Origin: Brevibacillus migulae
GTDB taxonomy: Bacteria; Bacillota; Bacilli; Brevibacillales; Brevibacillaceae
Length of the DNA: 64,000 nucleotides
Assembly: GCF_004521915.1 (NCBI RefSeq)
Contig: NZ_SDKD01000001.1
Coordinates: 124,001 to 188,000, forward strand
Reading direction: 5' to 3'
Notes under the pieces: generated by a model
Database searches by the model: none
What the model was told of the DNA's origin: nothing
What the model saw: the letters and a program-made list of their open reading frames with translations, nothing else
Made by a program: the position numbers and the translations under genes
Shown: positions 17,357-26,039 of the stretch, piece by piece
Layout: each line of letters starts with the position of its first letter
How positions within the stretch are numbered: the first letter of the stretch is position 1

Positions 17357-18424
17357 ATGGATACCCACAACGTTCGAAAATGGTTTCTGTGTGTCTATAT
17401 ACCGCTTTTGCTACTCGTATTGACGGGCTGCAGCGAGGCGAGTCCGCCCCCATCCATCTCCACCTTGCAGGCTCAGCCACCTGAAACGACCGTCACTCAG
17501 GCACCCGCCGCAGCTGAAGCGGAACCGGGGGAGCCCCATGCGCGGAAAATCGTTCTCGGCTTTTCCCAGCTGGGCTCGGAAAGCGATTGGCGGATTGCGA
17601 ATACGCGCTCGATTCAGGAAGCGGCACAGGTGGCGGGAATCACGCTGCTGTTTTCCAATGCCGAGCAGTCACAGGAAAAACAATTTGAAGCCATACGCTC
17701 GTTCGTCCGGCAAAAGGTAGACGTCATCGCGATTGCCCCGGTGATTCAGTCCGGATGGGAGCCGATTTTAAAAGAAGTGAAGCAGGCGGGGATACCCGTG
17801 ATCATCATGGATCGGTCCATCGACGTGAAAGACACCTCCTTATATGTCAGCTTCATCGGTTCTGACTTTTATGAAGAAGGAGTCAAAGCCGCGAAATACT
17901 TGTTGGATAAAATGCGTGAGACCTCGGGCCCTATCGCGATTGCCGAGCTGCAGGGAACCGTCGGATCGGCCCCATCAGTCGATCGGGGCAAGGGCTTCCG
18001 GGAGACGATCAAGGCACGGGAGGATTTGCAGATCGTCTACAGTGCCCCTGCGGATTTTACAGTGGAGAAGGGCAAGGCGGTCATGAAAACCTTTTTGCAA
18101 GATCCGGGCAAGCGTCCCCAGGTGCTCTTCGCTCACAATGACGACATGGCCTTGGGCGCGATCGAGGTGATCGAGGAGGCGGGCCTCTCCCCTGGCAAAG
18201 ATATCATCATCATTTCGGTCGATGGTACGCGCAAGGCATTTGAAAAGATGGTGGAGGGCAAAATTAATTGTGTCGTGGAATGCAACCCTTTGCTGGGACC
18301 GTTACTGATGCAAGCCACAAAAGAGATTATGGAGGGGCGGACCTTGCCCAAGCGGATCATGTCGCCGGAGAGTGTGTATACGCAGGTGATGGCGGCAAAA
18401 GAAGTGGAAAACCGAAAATATTGA
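17357..18424 (+). CDS. Second YtfQ-like sugar-binding lipoprotein
   Basis: The 355-residue lipoprotein has lipobox LVLTGCSE and a Pro/Ala-rich linker. It is clearly paralogous to the first binding protein of the operon. It shares the motif GFSQLGSESDWR, EAIRSF.RQKVDVIAI and AHNDDMALGAIEVI, as well as the C-terminal VECNPLLGP. It is the last gene of the operon, 21 bases after yjfF and before a strong terminator. Two binding proteins on one importer could widen substrate range or affinity range. Divergence in the ligand-contact segments would have to be mapped to tell. Confidence 0.87.
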   Translation: MDTHNVRKWFLCVYIPLLLLVLTGCSEASPPPSISTLQAQPPETTVTQAPAAAEAEPGEPHARKIVLGFSQLGSESDWRIANTRSIQEAAQVAGITLLFSNAEQSQEKQFEAIRSFVRQKVDVIAIAPVIQSGWEPILKEVKQAGIPVIIMDRSIDVKDTSLYVSFIGSDFYEEGVKAAKYLLDKMRETSGPIAIAELQGTVGSAPSVDRGKGFRETIKAREDLQIVYSAPADFTVEKGKAVMKTFLQDPGKRPQVLFAHNDDMALGAIEVIEEAGLSPGKDIIIISVDGTRKAFEKMVEGKINCVVECNPLLGPLLMQATKEIMEGRTLPKRIMSPESVYTQVMAAKEVENRKY

Positions 18425-18429
18425 GTGCT

Positions 18430-18482
18430 AAAAAGCTGTTTATGGTTGATCGATGCGCGATCAATGATGAACAGCTTTTTTC
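18430..18482 (+). terminator. Terminator of the ytf-type operon
   Basis: AAAAAGCTGTT and AACAGCTTTTT enclose a second stem TTGATCG/CGATCAA. The structure ends in a T run. Confidence 0.88.
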
Positions 18483-18549
18483 ATGGTTGGAACATATTTC
18501 GGCTGAAGGGGGGAAACTATTGTAATAAGAAGGTAAGCAGGGGGAAATC

Positions 18550-19023
18550 ATGGTTATTACGGTCATTTGGGGTGCAGCTCTCTTTTTACTCTTATCTTTT
18601 GCCGTCACCAAGCGGGGGCTACATCTATTTGAAGGAATCATCATATGGGTGTTTCTCCTTTTTATTGAAAACAACGTATTATGGCTGGTCTGTATGAATG
18701 CCAAGCTTATTGAAATGACCAAACAAGAATTGGATTTTGTTGCCCTGGATGCGCTGCGCAGTGTGATCGTTCCGCTGTTGACCATCCTGTTTCTTGAAAA
18801 GGTATCGATCCGCGAGAGGAAAAGCGGGCAAGTACGCGATTGGATCGGAATTGTTTTCCTGCTCTTCGGGATTGAATACGCTGCGGATTTTTTGGGCCTG
18901 CTTCAGCATATTAGCACATGGCAATGGTGGTGGTCTTTCTCGTGGTGGGCAGCTTTTGTCCTGCTTTCCTATGCCATGCATCGATTAATCAGGCGGATCG
19001 CGAAAAAGGATGTGAGAATTTGA
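18550..19023 (+). CDS. Small integral membrane protein (CBO0543-like)
   Basis: This is a 157-residue protein with four to five hydrophobic helices and a very Trp-rich segment (STWQWWWSFSWWAAF) near the C-terminus. It resembles the uncharacterised CBO0543 group of Firmicute membrane proteins, often found as tandem pairs. A GGGGG-rich binding site precedes the ATG. It overlaps the following membrane-protein gene. The function is unknown. Confidence 0.6.
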   Translation: MVITVIWGAALFLLLSFAVTKRGLHLFEGIIIWVFLLFIENNVLWLVCMNAKLIEMTKQELDFVALDALRSVIVPLLTILFLEKVSIRERKSGQVRDWIGIVFLLFGIEYAADFLGLLQHISTWQWWWSFSWWAAFVLLSYAMHRLIRRIAKKDVRI

Positions 19024-19541
19024 AGCTGTATCTGCCCCAGCAATTCGACGGGAATGAATCGTTTTGTCTGATCTTGCTAGGCATCACTGCGGTAATAACC
19101 TTTATGCTGCCGCCACGCTTTCCCATGATCGTAGCCACTGCCTTTTTTTCTATCGGGCTTGGAATAGCCATGTATGTGGATTTCCATTTGGGAATCCCCC
19201 CCATTGATCTCTATCGGATCAATGATAGGGACCAATATGAGTTGTTTGACCTCATCCTTTTCATCACCTACAGTGCTTATTCGTATATCTATGTTTATTT
19301 TTTGGATAAATGGAAGCTGCGAGGGATGTCCATTTCTCTGTATGTATTGGCATGGACTTTTGCGGGAATTGTTTTGGAAGCATTTGCTGTGCACTTTCAT
19401 GTCTACACGTACAAAGGGTGGAGCCTCGCGTATTCTTTTCTTTTTTACATTGCTGCACTGATGGTAACGCTTTACATTTACTTTCTGATGAAAAGAACTT
19501 ATCAACAGACCAAACGAGATTCAAGCAAGGACTGGACGTGA
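19020..19541 (+). CDS. Small integral membrane protein (CBO0543-like), second of pair
   Basis: The 173-residue protein has about five membrane helices and segment FHVYTYKGWSLAYSF, which recalls the CBO0543 family of spore-former membrane proteins. The TTG at 19020 overlaps the stop of the previous gene, with AAGGATGTGAG upstream, so the two genes are translationally coupled. Upstream in-frame starts would lie inside the preceding gene and have no binding site. The function is unknown. Confidence 0.6.
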   Translation: MKLYLPQQFDGNESFCLILLGITAVITFMLPPRFPMIVATAFFSIGLGIAMYVDFHLGIPPIDLYRINDRDQYELFDLILFITYSAYSYIYVYFLDKWKLRGMSISLYVLAWTFAGIVLEAFAVHFHVYTYKGWSLAYSFLFYIAALMVTLYIYFLMKRTYQQTKRDSSKDWT

Positions 19542-19582
19542 TGCAACTGCGGACGCGTCTTGATCGTGCGCATACATGATTG

Positions 19583-19618
19583 AAGTCACTGGATGCCAAG
19601 GCATGAAGTGGCTTTTTT
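19583..19618 (+). terminator. Terminator after the membrane-protein pair
   Basis: AGTCACT and AGTGGCT form a stem with a G-U pair, followed by six T. Confidence 0.6.
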
Positions 19619-19685
19619 GGTGCTTTTCCCGTATTACAGGTATGTAATAAGATAGAAACAGAAGATTGCCGAAGGAGGCGCATGC

Positions 19686-21506
19686 ATGCGCAAAATAGTT
19701 GGAGGTATAATTGCCCTTTTCCTGATGATCACGGTTTCGCTGGGGGCACCGGCGTGGTCGGGAGCACAGGCAGCATCGTCAGAAGATTTATATCCTTTCG
19801 TCCAGACAGATGGCGCTGGGAACTTGACATGGGGGTATCTCGATGAAACCGGCAACACCGTGATTTCGCCCATCTATCAGTCTGTCGAAAAGTTTGACGA
19901 ACAAGGCTTGGCGGTTGTGTCCATCAAAGGGAACAGCGAGTATGTATACGGACTGATCAATCGGTCAGGTGCTTACGTCGTGAAACCGGAGTACGACTCG
20001 ATCCGTCCATACACCAAGAAGCTTTATCTGGCGAGCCAGGGAGAAAATGCGGTCCTGCTCAATTCGCAAGGAAACATCGTCCATCGATTCGCAAACAGTT
20101 CCATACATGAACCTGCGGAAGGGCTGGCCGTCTTTTCCCAAAACGATCGCTACGGCTATCTGGATGAAACGGGAAGCATCGTGGTTCAGCCGCAGTACCG
20201 ATATGCAGAAGCGTTTTCGGAAGGCATCGGTGTCGTGACGCTCACCAATGGAAGCTATGCACTCATTGACAGCAAGGGCAAGCTGATCCGAGAGCTGCCC
20301 TTTACAGACGAGGCTATCTCATTGGGGGCCTATCACGAGGGATTGGCTGCTTTCTATGATAAGAAGTCATCGTTATACGGGTATATCGACAAGCAAGGAA
20401 AGGTTGTCATCCCGGCCAAGTATCGTTATGCTTCTTCGTTTGAGCATGGGCTCGCCAGCGTCAATGTCGACCCGGAAGGCTATCAGGAGCAGCTTGGTTT
20501 GATTACGCCTAAAGGCGAGTATGTCGTAAAGCCAGACTATGCGGTCATCAGCTATGTGAACAATGGTCTGTGGGCGGTTGGCAAAGGCGACGAGGCGATT
20601 GACATTCCGCTCCACTATACGGCGAAATACGCGCTCGTCAACCAGCAAGGACAATTTCTCACTGATTTTATCTATGACGAAATCGCCCCTTTTGAGGGAC
20701 AGTATGCATCTGTGCAGGAGGGACTGCACACCTATTTGATTGATCAGAGTGGAAAAAAGGCAGCGAATCTGCCGGTACTGGACGGCGTTGGAACGATCGC
20801 GTTGCAAGGAGAACTGCTTGAGGCCACGATCGATAACCGCCTGCGCTATGTAAAGCGGGATGGAACGAACGTCTGGCAAGAGAAACGCGACAAAGAGCTG
20901 CAGCCGGGATTGTTCGTACGCGAGAAAAAAGTAAGGCCGCATCCCAACTATTTGGCGTACTATGCGGTGGTAGAGGGGCTTGCCAATAAACAGGTCGAGC
21001 AGTCGATTAACAATCGCCTGACTCATGAAGTGTCATCGGCTGAGTCCTTCCCTGTGGAAGTGAGCGAGTATGATTTTAACGTGGCCAGCTACCAACAGAA
21101 TCTTCTTGTCATTCACAATAGCGGCTATATTTACCCGCTTGGTGCAGCACATGGGATGCCGTCCTCGGAATATGCGCATATCGATCTGAAAACCGGGCAG
21201 TTTTATCAATTAAAGGATCTGTTTAAACCGGGAAGCGGCTATGAGCAGAAGCTGAATGAGCTAATCCTGTCACAAATGCGCAAGGATGCGGAAGAGCTGG
21301 GCATTTTTCCGGATGCCGCAGAGCAATTTACCGGGATTCGTGCGGATCAAGATTTCTATATCGAAAACGATGCGTTGAACATTTATTTTTATCCGTATGA
21401 CATCGGGCCCTATGCGGCAGGTTTTATCACTTTCCAGATTCCATTTACGGATATACAAGAATTGATTGATCAGAACGGAGCATTTTGGAAGGCGTTTCAT
21501 GAATAG
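19686..21506 (+). CDS. Secreted WG-repeat protein with C-terminal DUF3298-like domain
   Basis: The 606-residue protein has a signal peptide (about 1-30). It then carries about six to eight WG-type repeats with the pattern GYLDETGNTVISPIY, YGLINRSGAYVVKPEYD and YGYIDKQGKVVIPAKY. The last 200 residues resemble the DUF3298/RsiV extracellular domain, with FYQLKDLFKPGSGY and FYPYDIGPYAAGF. WG repeats form extracellular or periplasmic propeller-like modules of unknown ligand. AAGGAGG lies upstream of ATG 19686. The gene stands alone, closed by a terminator. Cell-surface binding is inferred. Confidence 0.83.
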   Translation: MRKIVGGIIALFLMITVSLGAPAWSGAQAASSEDLYPFVQTDGAGNLTWGYLDETGNTVISPIYQSVEKFDEQGLAVVSIKGNSEYVYGLINRSGAYVVKPEYDSIRPYTKKLYLASQGENAVLLNSQGNIVHRFANSSIHEPAEGLAVFSQNDRYGYLDETGSIVVQPQYRYAEAFSEGIGVVTLTNGSYALIDSKGKLIRELPFTDEAISLGAYHEGLAAFYDKKSSLYGYIDKQGKVVIPAKYRYASSFEHGLASVNVDPEGYQEQLGLITPKGEYVVKPDYAVISYVNNGLWAVGKGDEAIDIPLHYTAKYALVNQQGQFLTDFIYDEIAPFEGQYASVQEGLHTYLIDQSGKKAANLPVLDGVGTIALQGELLEATIDNRLRYVKRDGTNVWQEKRDKELQPGLFVREKKVRPHPNYLAYYAVVEGLANKQVEQSINNRLTHEVSSAESFPVEVSEYDFNVASYQQNLLVIHNSGYIYPLGAAHGMPSSEYAHIDLKTGQFYQLKDLFKPGSGYEQKLNELILSQMRKDAEELGIFPDAAEQFTGIRADQDFYIENDALNIYFYPYDIGPYAAGFITFQIPFTDIQELIDQNGAFWKAFHE

Positions 21507-21527
21507 AGCGAATTACGTATGCGATTG

Positions 21528-21563
21528 CCCGATGGCTGAAACACAGTCATTGGGTTTTTCTTT
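21528..21563 (+). terminator. Terminator after WG-repeat gene
   Basis: CCCGATGGCTG (21528-21538) and CAGTCATTGGG (21544-21554) pair completely with two G-U pairs, then five T. Confidence 0.82.
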
Positions 21564-21710
21564 TGTAGAGGTGGTTGTTATCGATCAGGGAAATTTAAAA
21601 CAGTCCGACGGGGAAGTCGATTTGTAGCAATTATCCAAGCAAACCAAATTTTGCAAATGTCCAGCATTTGAGATAAAATCAAAATTGGCAAAAATTGGGG
21701 GAGGTAACCT

Positions 21711-23336
21711 ATGAACAAACAAATGAGACTTACACTTAGTACCGTTTTGATCACATCCTGCATAGTGCCAATGGGAGCGGCTGCAGCGGATAGTCAATCA
21801 CCTGCTTCCTCAGCGGTTCAGACACAGCCTAGCAGCAAGCAGTCCCTTCGTATTAATCTGCATTCGGAAGTTCCTACTGTCGATCCTGCTATTACGGAAG
21901 ATCAATTATCTGCGGCGATCGTACGAGCAACATTTGACGGCCTGATGCGGACAGGAACGGATGGGAAGTTGAAGCAGTCCGTCGCGGAAAAGGTGCAGGT
22001 GTCCAGCGACTTGAAGACCTATACCTTTACTTTGCGTAATTCCCAGTGGAGCAACGGAGAACCTGTAACGGCCCATGATTTTGAATATGCCTGGAAGCGC
22101 GCACTCGATCCGCGAACCGCATCAAACTATGCCTTTATGCTCTATTATGTGAAAAATGCGGAAAAGGCGAATAAAGGGGAAGCAAAGCTGGATGAAGTCG
22201 GGGTAAAAGCGCTCAGCGACAAAGTGCTGCAGGTTACTCTGGAGGGACCCACTCCATTTTTTCTGGAACTGACGACGTTTCCGATCTATTATCCTGTCAA
22301 TAAAAAAGTGGCTGAGTCCAATCCGAAATGGGCAGCCGAAGCCGATACGCATGTTGGAAACGGTCCTTTTCAACTAAAAGAGTGGAAGCACAAGGAAAGT
22401 CTTGTGCTGGAAAAGACTCAAGGATATTGGGACAAGGATGCAGTGAAGCTGGAACGCATAGAAGCCACCATGTATGAGGATGAGAATGAAGAGCTTGCCT
22501 TATTTCAAAAAGGGGAGCTTGACTGGGCAGGACAGCCACTGTCCGATCTACCTGAAAATCAGATCTCAACGTTAAAACAGCAAGGCATCTTGCATACACA
22601 GCCAATTGCCGGCGTCTATTGGTATAAATTCAACACCGAGCAAGCTCCTTTCCAAAATGTGAAAATCCGCAAAGCATTTGCCTATGCGCTGGATCGAAAA
22701 GCACTGCTGAAAGAGACCAGCCGCGAACAAATGCTTCCGGCTTATGGGGTCATCTCACCGTCAATGGCACCAGATGCCAAGTCATACTTGCCCGAAGAAG
22801 GGAAAGAGTCCGCCAAGAAACTGCTGGCTGAAGGGATGAAAGAACTTGGCATCACCGAACTTCCTCGCATAACGCTCTATTACAATACCAGTGAAGCCCA
22901 CAAAGCGATGGCCAAGGCAGTTCAAAAACAGTGGAAAGAAGTGCTAGGGGTACGCGTAAAACTGGAAAACGTCGAATGGAAAGTTTTTCTCGACAAGATG
23001 CATAACGGTGATTACCAGGTTGCGCGGATGGGGTGGTTAAGTGATTTCAACGATCCGATTAATACACTGGAATTGTTTCAAACAAAGGAAGCCAGCAACA
23101 ACGATACCAATTGGGAAAATGCCGAGTACCGCAAGCTGTTGGAGCAATCGTTTCAGGAAAGCAGTCCAGAGAAACGGAAGCAGCTACTGGCTAAAGCAGA
23201 GAGCATCCTGATGGACGAGATGCCCGTGATGCCCCTCTACTTTTATACCAGTGCGTACCTGAAAAAGGAAAACGTCAAGGGCGTTGTCATCGACGGTCTG
23301 GGCTATGTCGATTGGAAATGGACAAGCAAAGAGTAG
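21711..23336 (+). CDS. Peptide ABC transporter substrate-binding protein (OppA/DppE type), orphan
   Basis: The 541-residue extracellular solute-binding protein of family 5 has typical segments: SEVPTVDPAITEDQLSA, SNGEPVTAHDFEYAWKRALDP and IRKAFAYALDRKAL. The export signal is ambiguous: ITSC at residues 14-17 fits a lipobox, while GAAAADS fits signal peptidase I. There is no permease or ATPase next to it, so it would work with a transporter elsewhere. GGGGGAGG precedes ATG 21711. The upstream region (21590-21705) has nested inverted repeats (CCAAATTTTG/CAAAATTGG and CAAATG/CATTTG) of unknown meaning. Confidence 0.85.
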   Translation: MNKQMRLTLSTVLITSCIVPMGAAAADSQSPASSAVQTQPSSKQSLRINLHSEVPTVDPAITEDQLSAAIVRATFDGLMRTGTDGKLKQSVAEKVQVSSDLKTYTFTLRNSQWSNGEPVTAHDFEYAWKRALDPRTASNYAFMLYYVKNAEKANKGEAKLDEVGVKALSDKVLQVTLEGPTPFFLELTTFPIYYPVNKKVAESNPKWAAEADTHVGNGPFQLKEWKHKESLVLEKTQGYWDKDAVKLERIEATMYEDENEELALFQKGELDWAGQPLSDLPENQISTLKQQGILHTQPIAGVYWYKFNTEQAPFQNVKIRKAFAYALDRKALLKETSREQMLPAYGVISPSMAPDAKSYLPEEGKESAKKLLAEGMKELGITELPRITLYYNTSEAHKAMAKAVQKQWKEVLGVRVKLENVEWKVFLDKMHNGDYQVARMGWLSDFNDPINTLELFQTKEASNNDTNWENAEYRKLLEQSFQESSPEKRKQLLAKAESILMDEMPVMPLYFYTSAYLKKENVKGVVIDGLGYVDWKWTSKE

Positions 23337-23828
23337 TCAATCAAACGCCATCTTTTTTTCATGCTCCAGCAGCCATTCTTTACGCCAAAGCCCCCACGCA
23401 TATCCATGGAGCGATTCGTCGCTGCCGATCACGCGGTGGCAGGGGATGAAGAGGGCGAAACGGTTTTTGCCGGTGGCGGTGCCGGCTGCGCGGATCGCCC
23501 GATCATTGCCGATGGATGCCGCCAATGATCGATACGTGATGGTTTGACCAAAAGGGATATCCGCAATGGCTTGCCATACTCCTTGTTGAAAGGGTGTGCC
23601 GGAGAAGGCGAGCGGGATCGCAAACGCCTTTCGCTCTCCGCGAAAATATTCGTCGAGCTGTTGGATGCAAGCGGTGCTCACATGGTCAGGGGGGAGGACA
23701 GCGGTGTCGGGCGCTGGAGTCCTCCCCATCTCCTCATCCAGGAAACGAACAGAAGTCACCGCATCTCCTGTACCGCACAGTTCGATCCGCCCAATCGGGG
23801 ATTCATAATACGCCAACCAATCATTCAT
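23337..23828 (-). CDS. adaB: Methylated-DNA-protein cysteine S-methyltransferase
   Basis: The 163-residue enzyme transfers the methyl group from O6-methylguanine to its own cysteine in FIPCHRVIGSDES. An arginine-finger region RSLAASIGNDRAIRAAG precedes it. After the active site the segment reads HGYAWGLWRKEWLL, where most homologues have a glycine-rich GYGGG; this deviation in the substrate loop is unusual. It overlaps the upstream adaA by four bases (ATGA), matching the Bacillus adaA-adaB adaptive-response operon. It converges end to end with the peptide-binding-protein gene, which stops at 23336. Confidence 0.9.
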   Translation of the reverse strand: MNDWLAYYESPIGRIELCGTGDAVTSVRFLDEEMGRTPAPDTAVLPPDHVSTACIQQLDEYFRGERKAFAIPLAFSGTPFQQGVWQAIADIPFGQTITYRSLAASIGNDRAIRAAGTATGKNRFALFIPCHRVIGSDESLHGYAWGLWRKEWLLEHEKKMAFD

Positions 23829-24400
23829 ACGTGTTCGACTCCATGTTCATGAGGATGCTTTTTCATCTGCCTGTATGCAGAGGGGGAGCATCCGATTTCT
23901 TTTTGAAAGACGCTGGAAAAATAAGCGCTGTTGCGAAAGCCGATGCGGAAGGCGATCGCGGTGATGCTTTCATCCGTCTGCCTTAGCATGCTTTTGGCTT
24001 TCTCTAAACGCAGCAGGGTAAGATACCTGTTTGGGGAAACCTTTTTGATTCTCGTAAAGCATTTTTGCAAGTAGAAGGGACTGACGAACAGTTTTTCCGC
24101 CATCTCCGTCAGGGTAAGTGACTCATGGGCATGTTCATGAATCAGCTGAGTCACGCCTTCTACCAGCTCTTCCTCGGGAGAACGGAAAGCGATTTCTTCC
24201 GGCCGACATCGTTTGCAAGGACGAAGGCCCGTTGCTTTTGCTTCGGCAGGGCTGGCAAAGATCCTGACATTTTCCTGTTTGGGTGTTTTGGACTTGCAGG
24301 AAGGCTTGCAAAAGATGCCCGTGGTGATCAGCCCATAGTAAAACAATCCATCATACGCAGCATCACAGTCTACAATCGCTTGCCACATTTCTTCATTCAT
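23825..24400 (-). CDS. adaA: AdaA-type methylphosphotriester sensor and AraC activator
   Basis: The 191-residue protein has an N-terminal Ada zinc domain with the four cysteines in GIFCKPSCKSK and RPCKRCRP. A C-terminal AraC helix-turn-helix follows (about 85-182; LTEMAEKLFVSPFYLQ). The zinc-bound cysteine accepts a methyl group from DNA phosphotriesters and turns the protein into an activator of alkylation repair. I chose the ATG at 24400 because GGAGAAGGAGGG lies just upstream; the open frame extends further but without a binding site. It is cotranscribed with adaB. Confidence 0.9.
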   Translation of the reverse strand: MNEEMWQAIVDCDAAYDGLFYYGLITTGIFCKPSCKSKTPKQENVRIFASPAEAKATGLRPCKRCRPEEIAFRSPEEELVEGVTQLIHEHAHESLTLTEMAEKLFVSPFYLQKCFTRIKKVSPNRYLTLLRLEKAKSMLRQTDESITAIAFRIGFRNSAYFSSVFQKEIGCSPSAYRQMKKHPHEHGVEHV

Positions 24401-24488
24401 GTGCAGCCCTCCTTCTCCTATCTGTAGTATACTCACTCTTTGCAAACAGCGAAACAGGTTGGGAATGGGAGAGCAAGATTCCAAAAGT

Positions 24489-25358
24489 CTATTGGATCGG
24501 AATGTAGATTTTCATGCGCATGTCGTGGGGGAAGCGGGAACCCAGCACATCGGTCACTTCGAAATCAGGGCCTTCTCTTCTCTCGTAATTCGACTGCGGC
24601 AGCCACGTTCCATAGATATACTTCCAGATATTCTGGGTCCCATCTGCTTGCCCGTTGACCGTAAATATGGCGTATTTTCCCGCTGGCAATTCCATCTGGA
24701 CGAATCCTTCCTCCAATTGCTCAACATGCTGATGCACTTCCTCGCCCACCACAAAAGAAAAGTCACCGTTGTCCTGAAAGTTGCAGCTGATGCCGTACGA
24801 GAAAGCCGGCTTTGCCTTATGGGGAATGCGCAGAAAAAACTCGTTGCTTCCAAAATGGTGATAGAAGCCGGGAATTTCTTGAAAGTACTTGTCGTTGTTC
24901 AGGTTGGTCTTGTACTCGTAGCCGATGATCAGCAGCTTTTCCAATTCGGCAATAACAGGTTTGTCCATAGTCATCTCTCCTGTCTTCCATGTTTCATGAT
25001 CCAAGAAATCGATCTTGGACTGGGGATGAATCGTTGCATGGGTCTTGCGGTATTTCGCTGGTGTCAGCCCAAAGCAGCTGGTGAAGGCGCGGGTAAAGGC
25101 TTCTTGGGAGCCATACTGAAAAGCCAGGGCGATCTCGAGGATGTTGCCGTCGCTTTCTTTTAACAGCTTCGCAGCCTCCGTGAGTCTTCGTTTGCGGATA
25201 TATTCGTGGACGGAAAAGCCGGAAATCAGCTGGAACAGCCGCTGAAAGTGGAAAGCGGAAAAGCATGCTTCTGCAGCAATGTCGGTAATGAGCAGCTCCT
25301 CCTGCAGATGCGCCTCGATGAACTCAATCGCCTGTTGAATCCGTTTGTAATGGTTCAT
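24489..25358 (-). CDS. AraC-family regulator with GyrI-like effector domain
   Basis: The 289-residue protein has an N-terminal AraC helix-turn-helix (about 5-105; ITDIAAEACFSAFHFQRLF and ALAFQYGSQEAFTRAF). A C-terminal GyrI-like/integron-associated effector-binding domain (about 125-289) follows. This layout is that of Rob/SoxS-like multidrug sensors, in which the C-terminal domain binds small hydrophobic ligands. It is transcribed on its own ahead of adaA, with about 90 bases between. The target genes are unknown. Confidence 0.85.
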   Translation of the reverse strand: MNHYKRIQQAIEFIEAHLQEELLITDIAAEACFSAFHFQRLFQLISGFSVHEYIRKRRLTEAAKLLKESDGNILEIALAFQYGSQEAFTRAFTSCFGLTPAKYRKTHATIHPQSKIDFLDHETWKTGEMTMDKPVIAELEKLLIIGYEYKTNLNNDKYFQEIPGFYHHFGSNEFFLRIPHKAKPAFSYGISCNFQDNGDFSFVVGEEVHQHVEQLEEGFVQMELPAGKYAIFTVNGQADGTQNIWKYIYGTWLPQSNYERREGPDFEVTDVLGSRFPHDMRMKIYIPIQ

Positions 25359-25465
25359 GGTCGTTGCTTCCTTTTTTTGGCTTATGGTTTCTACTATTCA
25401 TACTACTCGATTTGGAATCGGTTTTTTTGATTTTCTGTGCGATTTTGGAAAAAAAGGAAAAGAAA

Positions 25466-25502
25466 AAAGACAACCCCTTACATCAGAGAGCTGTCTCTAT
25501 GG
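25466..25502 (-). terminator. Possible terminator after the D,D-dipeptide operon
   Basis: On the minus strand GAGACAGCTCTC forms a hairpin, and AGACA pairs with TGTCT before a T-rich tail. The stem is short. Confidence 0.35.
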
Positions 25503-25508
25503 AATCAA

Positions 25509-26039
25509 TCATGTGGCCCTAGCCCAGATCGAGATGGAAATATTGCGGCTGGGATTGATGAAACGGTGCGGCTTAGTACTGACGAAGCCGAGGCTGTCAC
25601 CTTCATACAGATGGTATTCGCGGTCATCGAGCAGCACTTTCAATTCGCCTTGGAGAATGTAGCCGCATTCTTCACCTGAATGGGATACCAGCTCCGGCTC
25701 GAGTGTTTCGCCGGGCTCAATCTCAACGAGCAGAAACTCGATCTTGCCCTGCTGCAGCGGAGTCAGGACGTGGTATTTGACGTGCGAATCCGGCAGATGG
25801 ATCACTTTGTGCTGATCTCGCCGAATCACCGGGTCCTCGTCCACGCTTTTGCGGAAGAAATGATTGATCGGCACATCGAGGGCGTTGCAAATCTTCCAGA
25901 ACGTTCCGACCGTCGGATCGACGAGGCCGCGTTCGATTTGGGAAAGCAGGCTGGTGCTTAGGCCCGTTTTCACCGCCAAGGTTTGCAGCGTCAATTGCTT
26001 TTGTTTTCGAATCTCACGGATTTCAGCTCCGTTAAACAT
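25509..26039 (-). CDS. XRE-family regulator with cupin domain
   Basis: The 176-residue protein has an N-terminal HTH_3 domain (about 7-61; TLQTLAVKTGLSTSLLSQIE). A C-terminal cupin_2 follows (about 100-170; VSHSGEECGYILQGELKVLLD). Proteins of this architecture sense small metabolites and often regulate amino-acid or peptide transport genes. It overlaps the upstream ATPase gene by eight bases and is the last gene of the dipeptidase-transporter operon, so it probably regulates that operon. The ligand is unknown. Confidence 0.86.
   Translation of the reverse strand: MFNGAEIREIRKQKQLTLQTLAVKTGLSTSLLSQIERGLVDPTVGTFWKICNALDVPINHFFRKSVDEDPVIRRDQHKVIHLPDSHVKYHVLTPLQQGKIEFLLVEIEPGETLEPELVSHSGEECGYILQGELKVLLDDREYHLYEGDSLGFVSTKPHRFINPSRNISISIWARAT

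Noticed and set aside
21590..21705. Possible riboswitch in the leader of the orphan peptide-binding protein
   Set aside because: Inverted repeats are present, but no known riboswitch consensus and no terminator next to the start codon were found.
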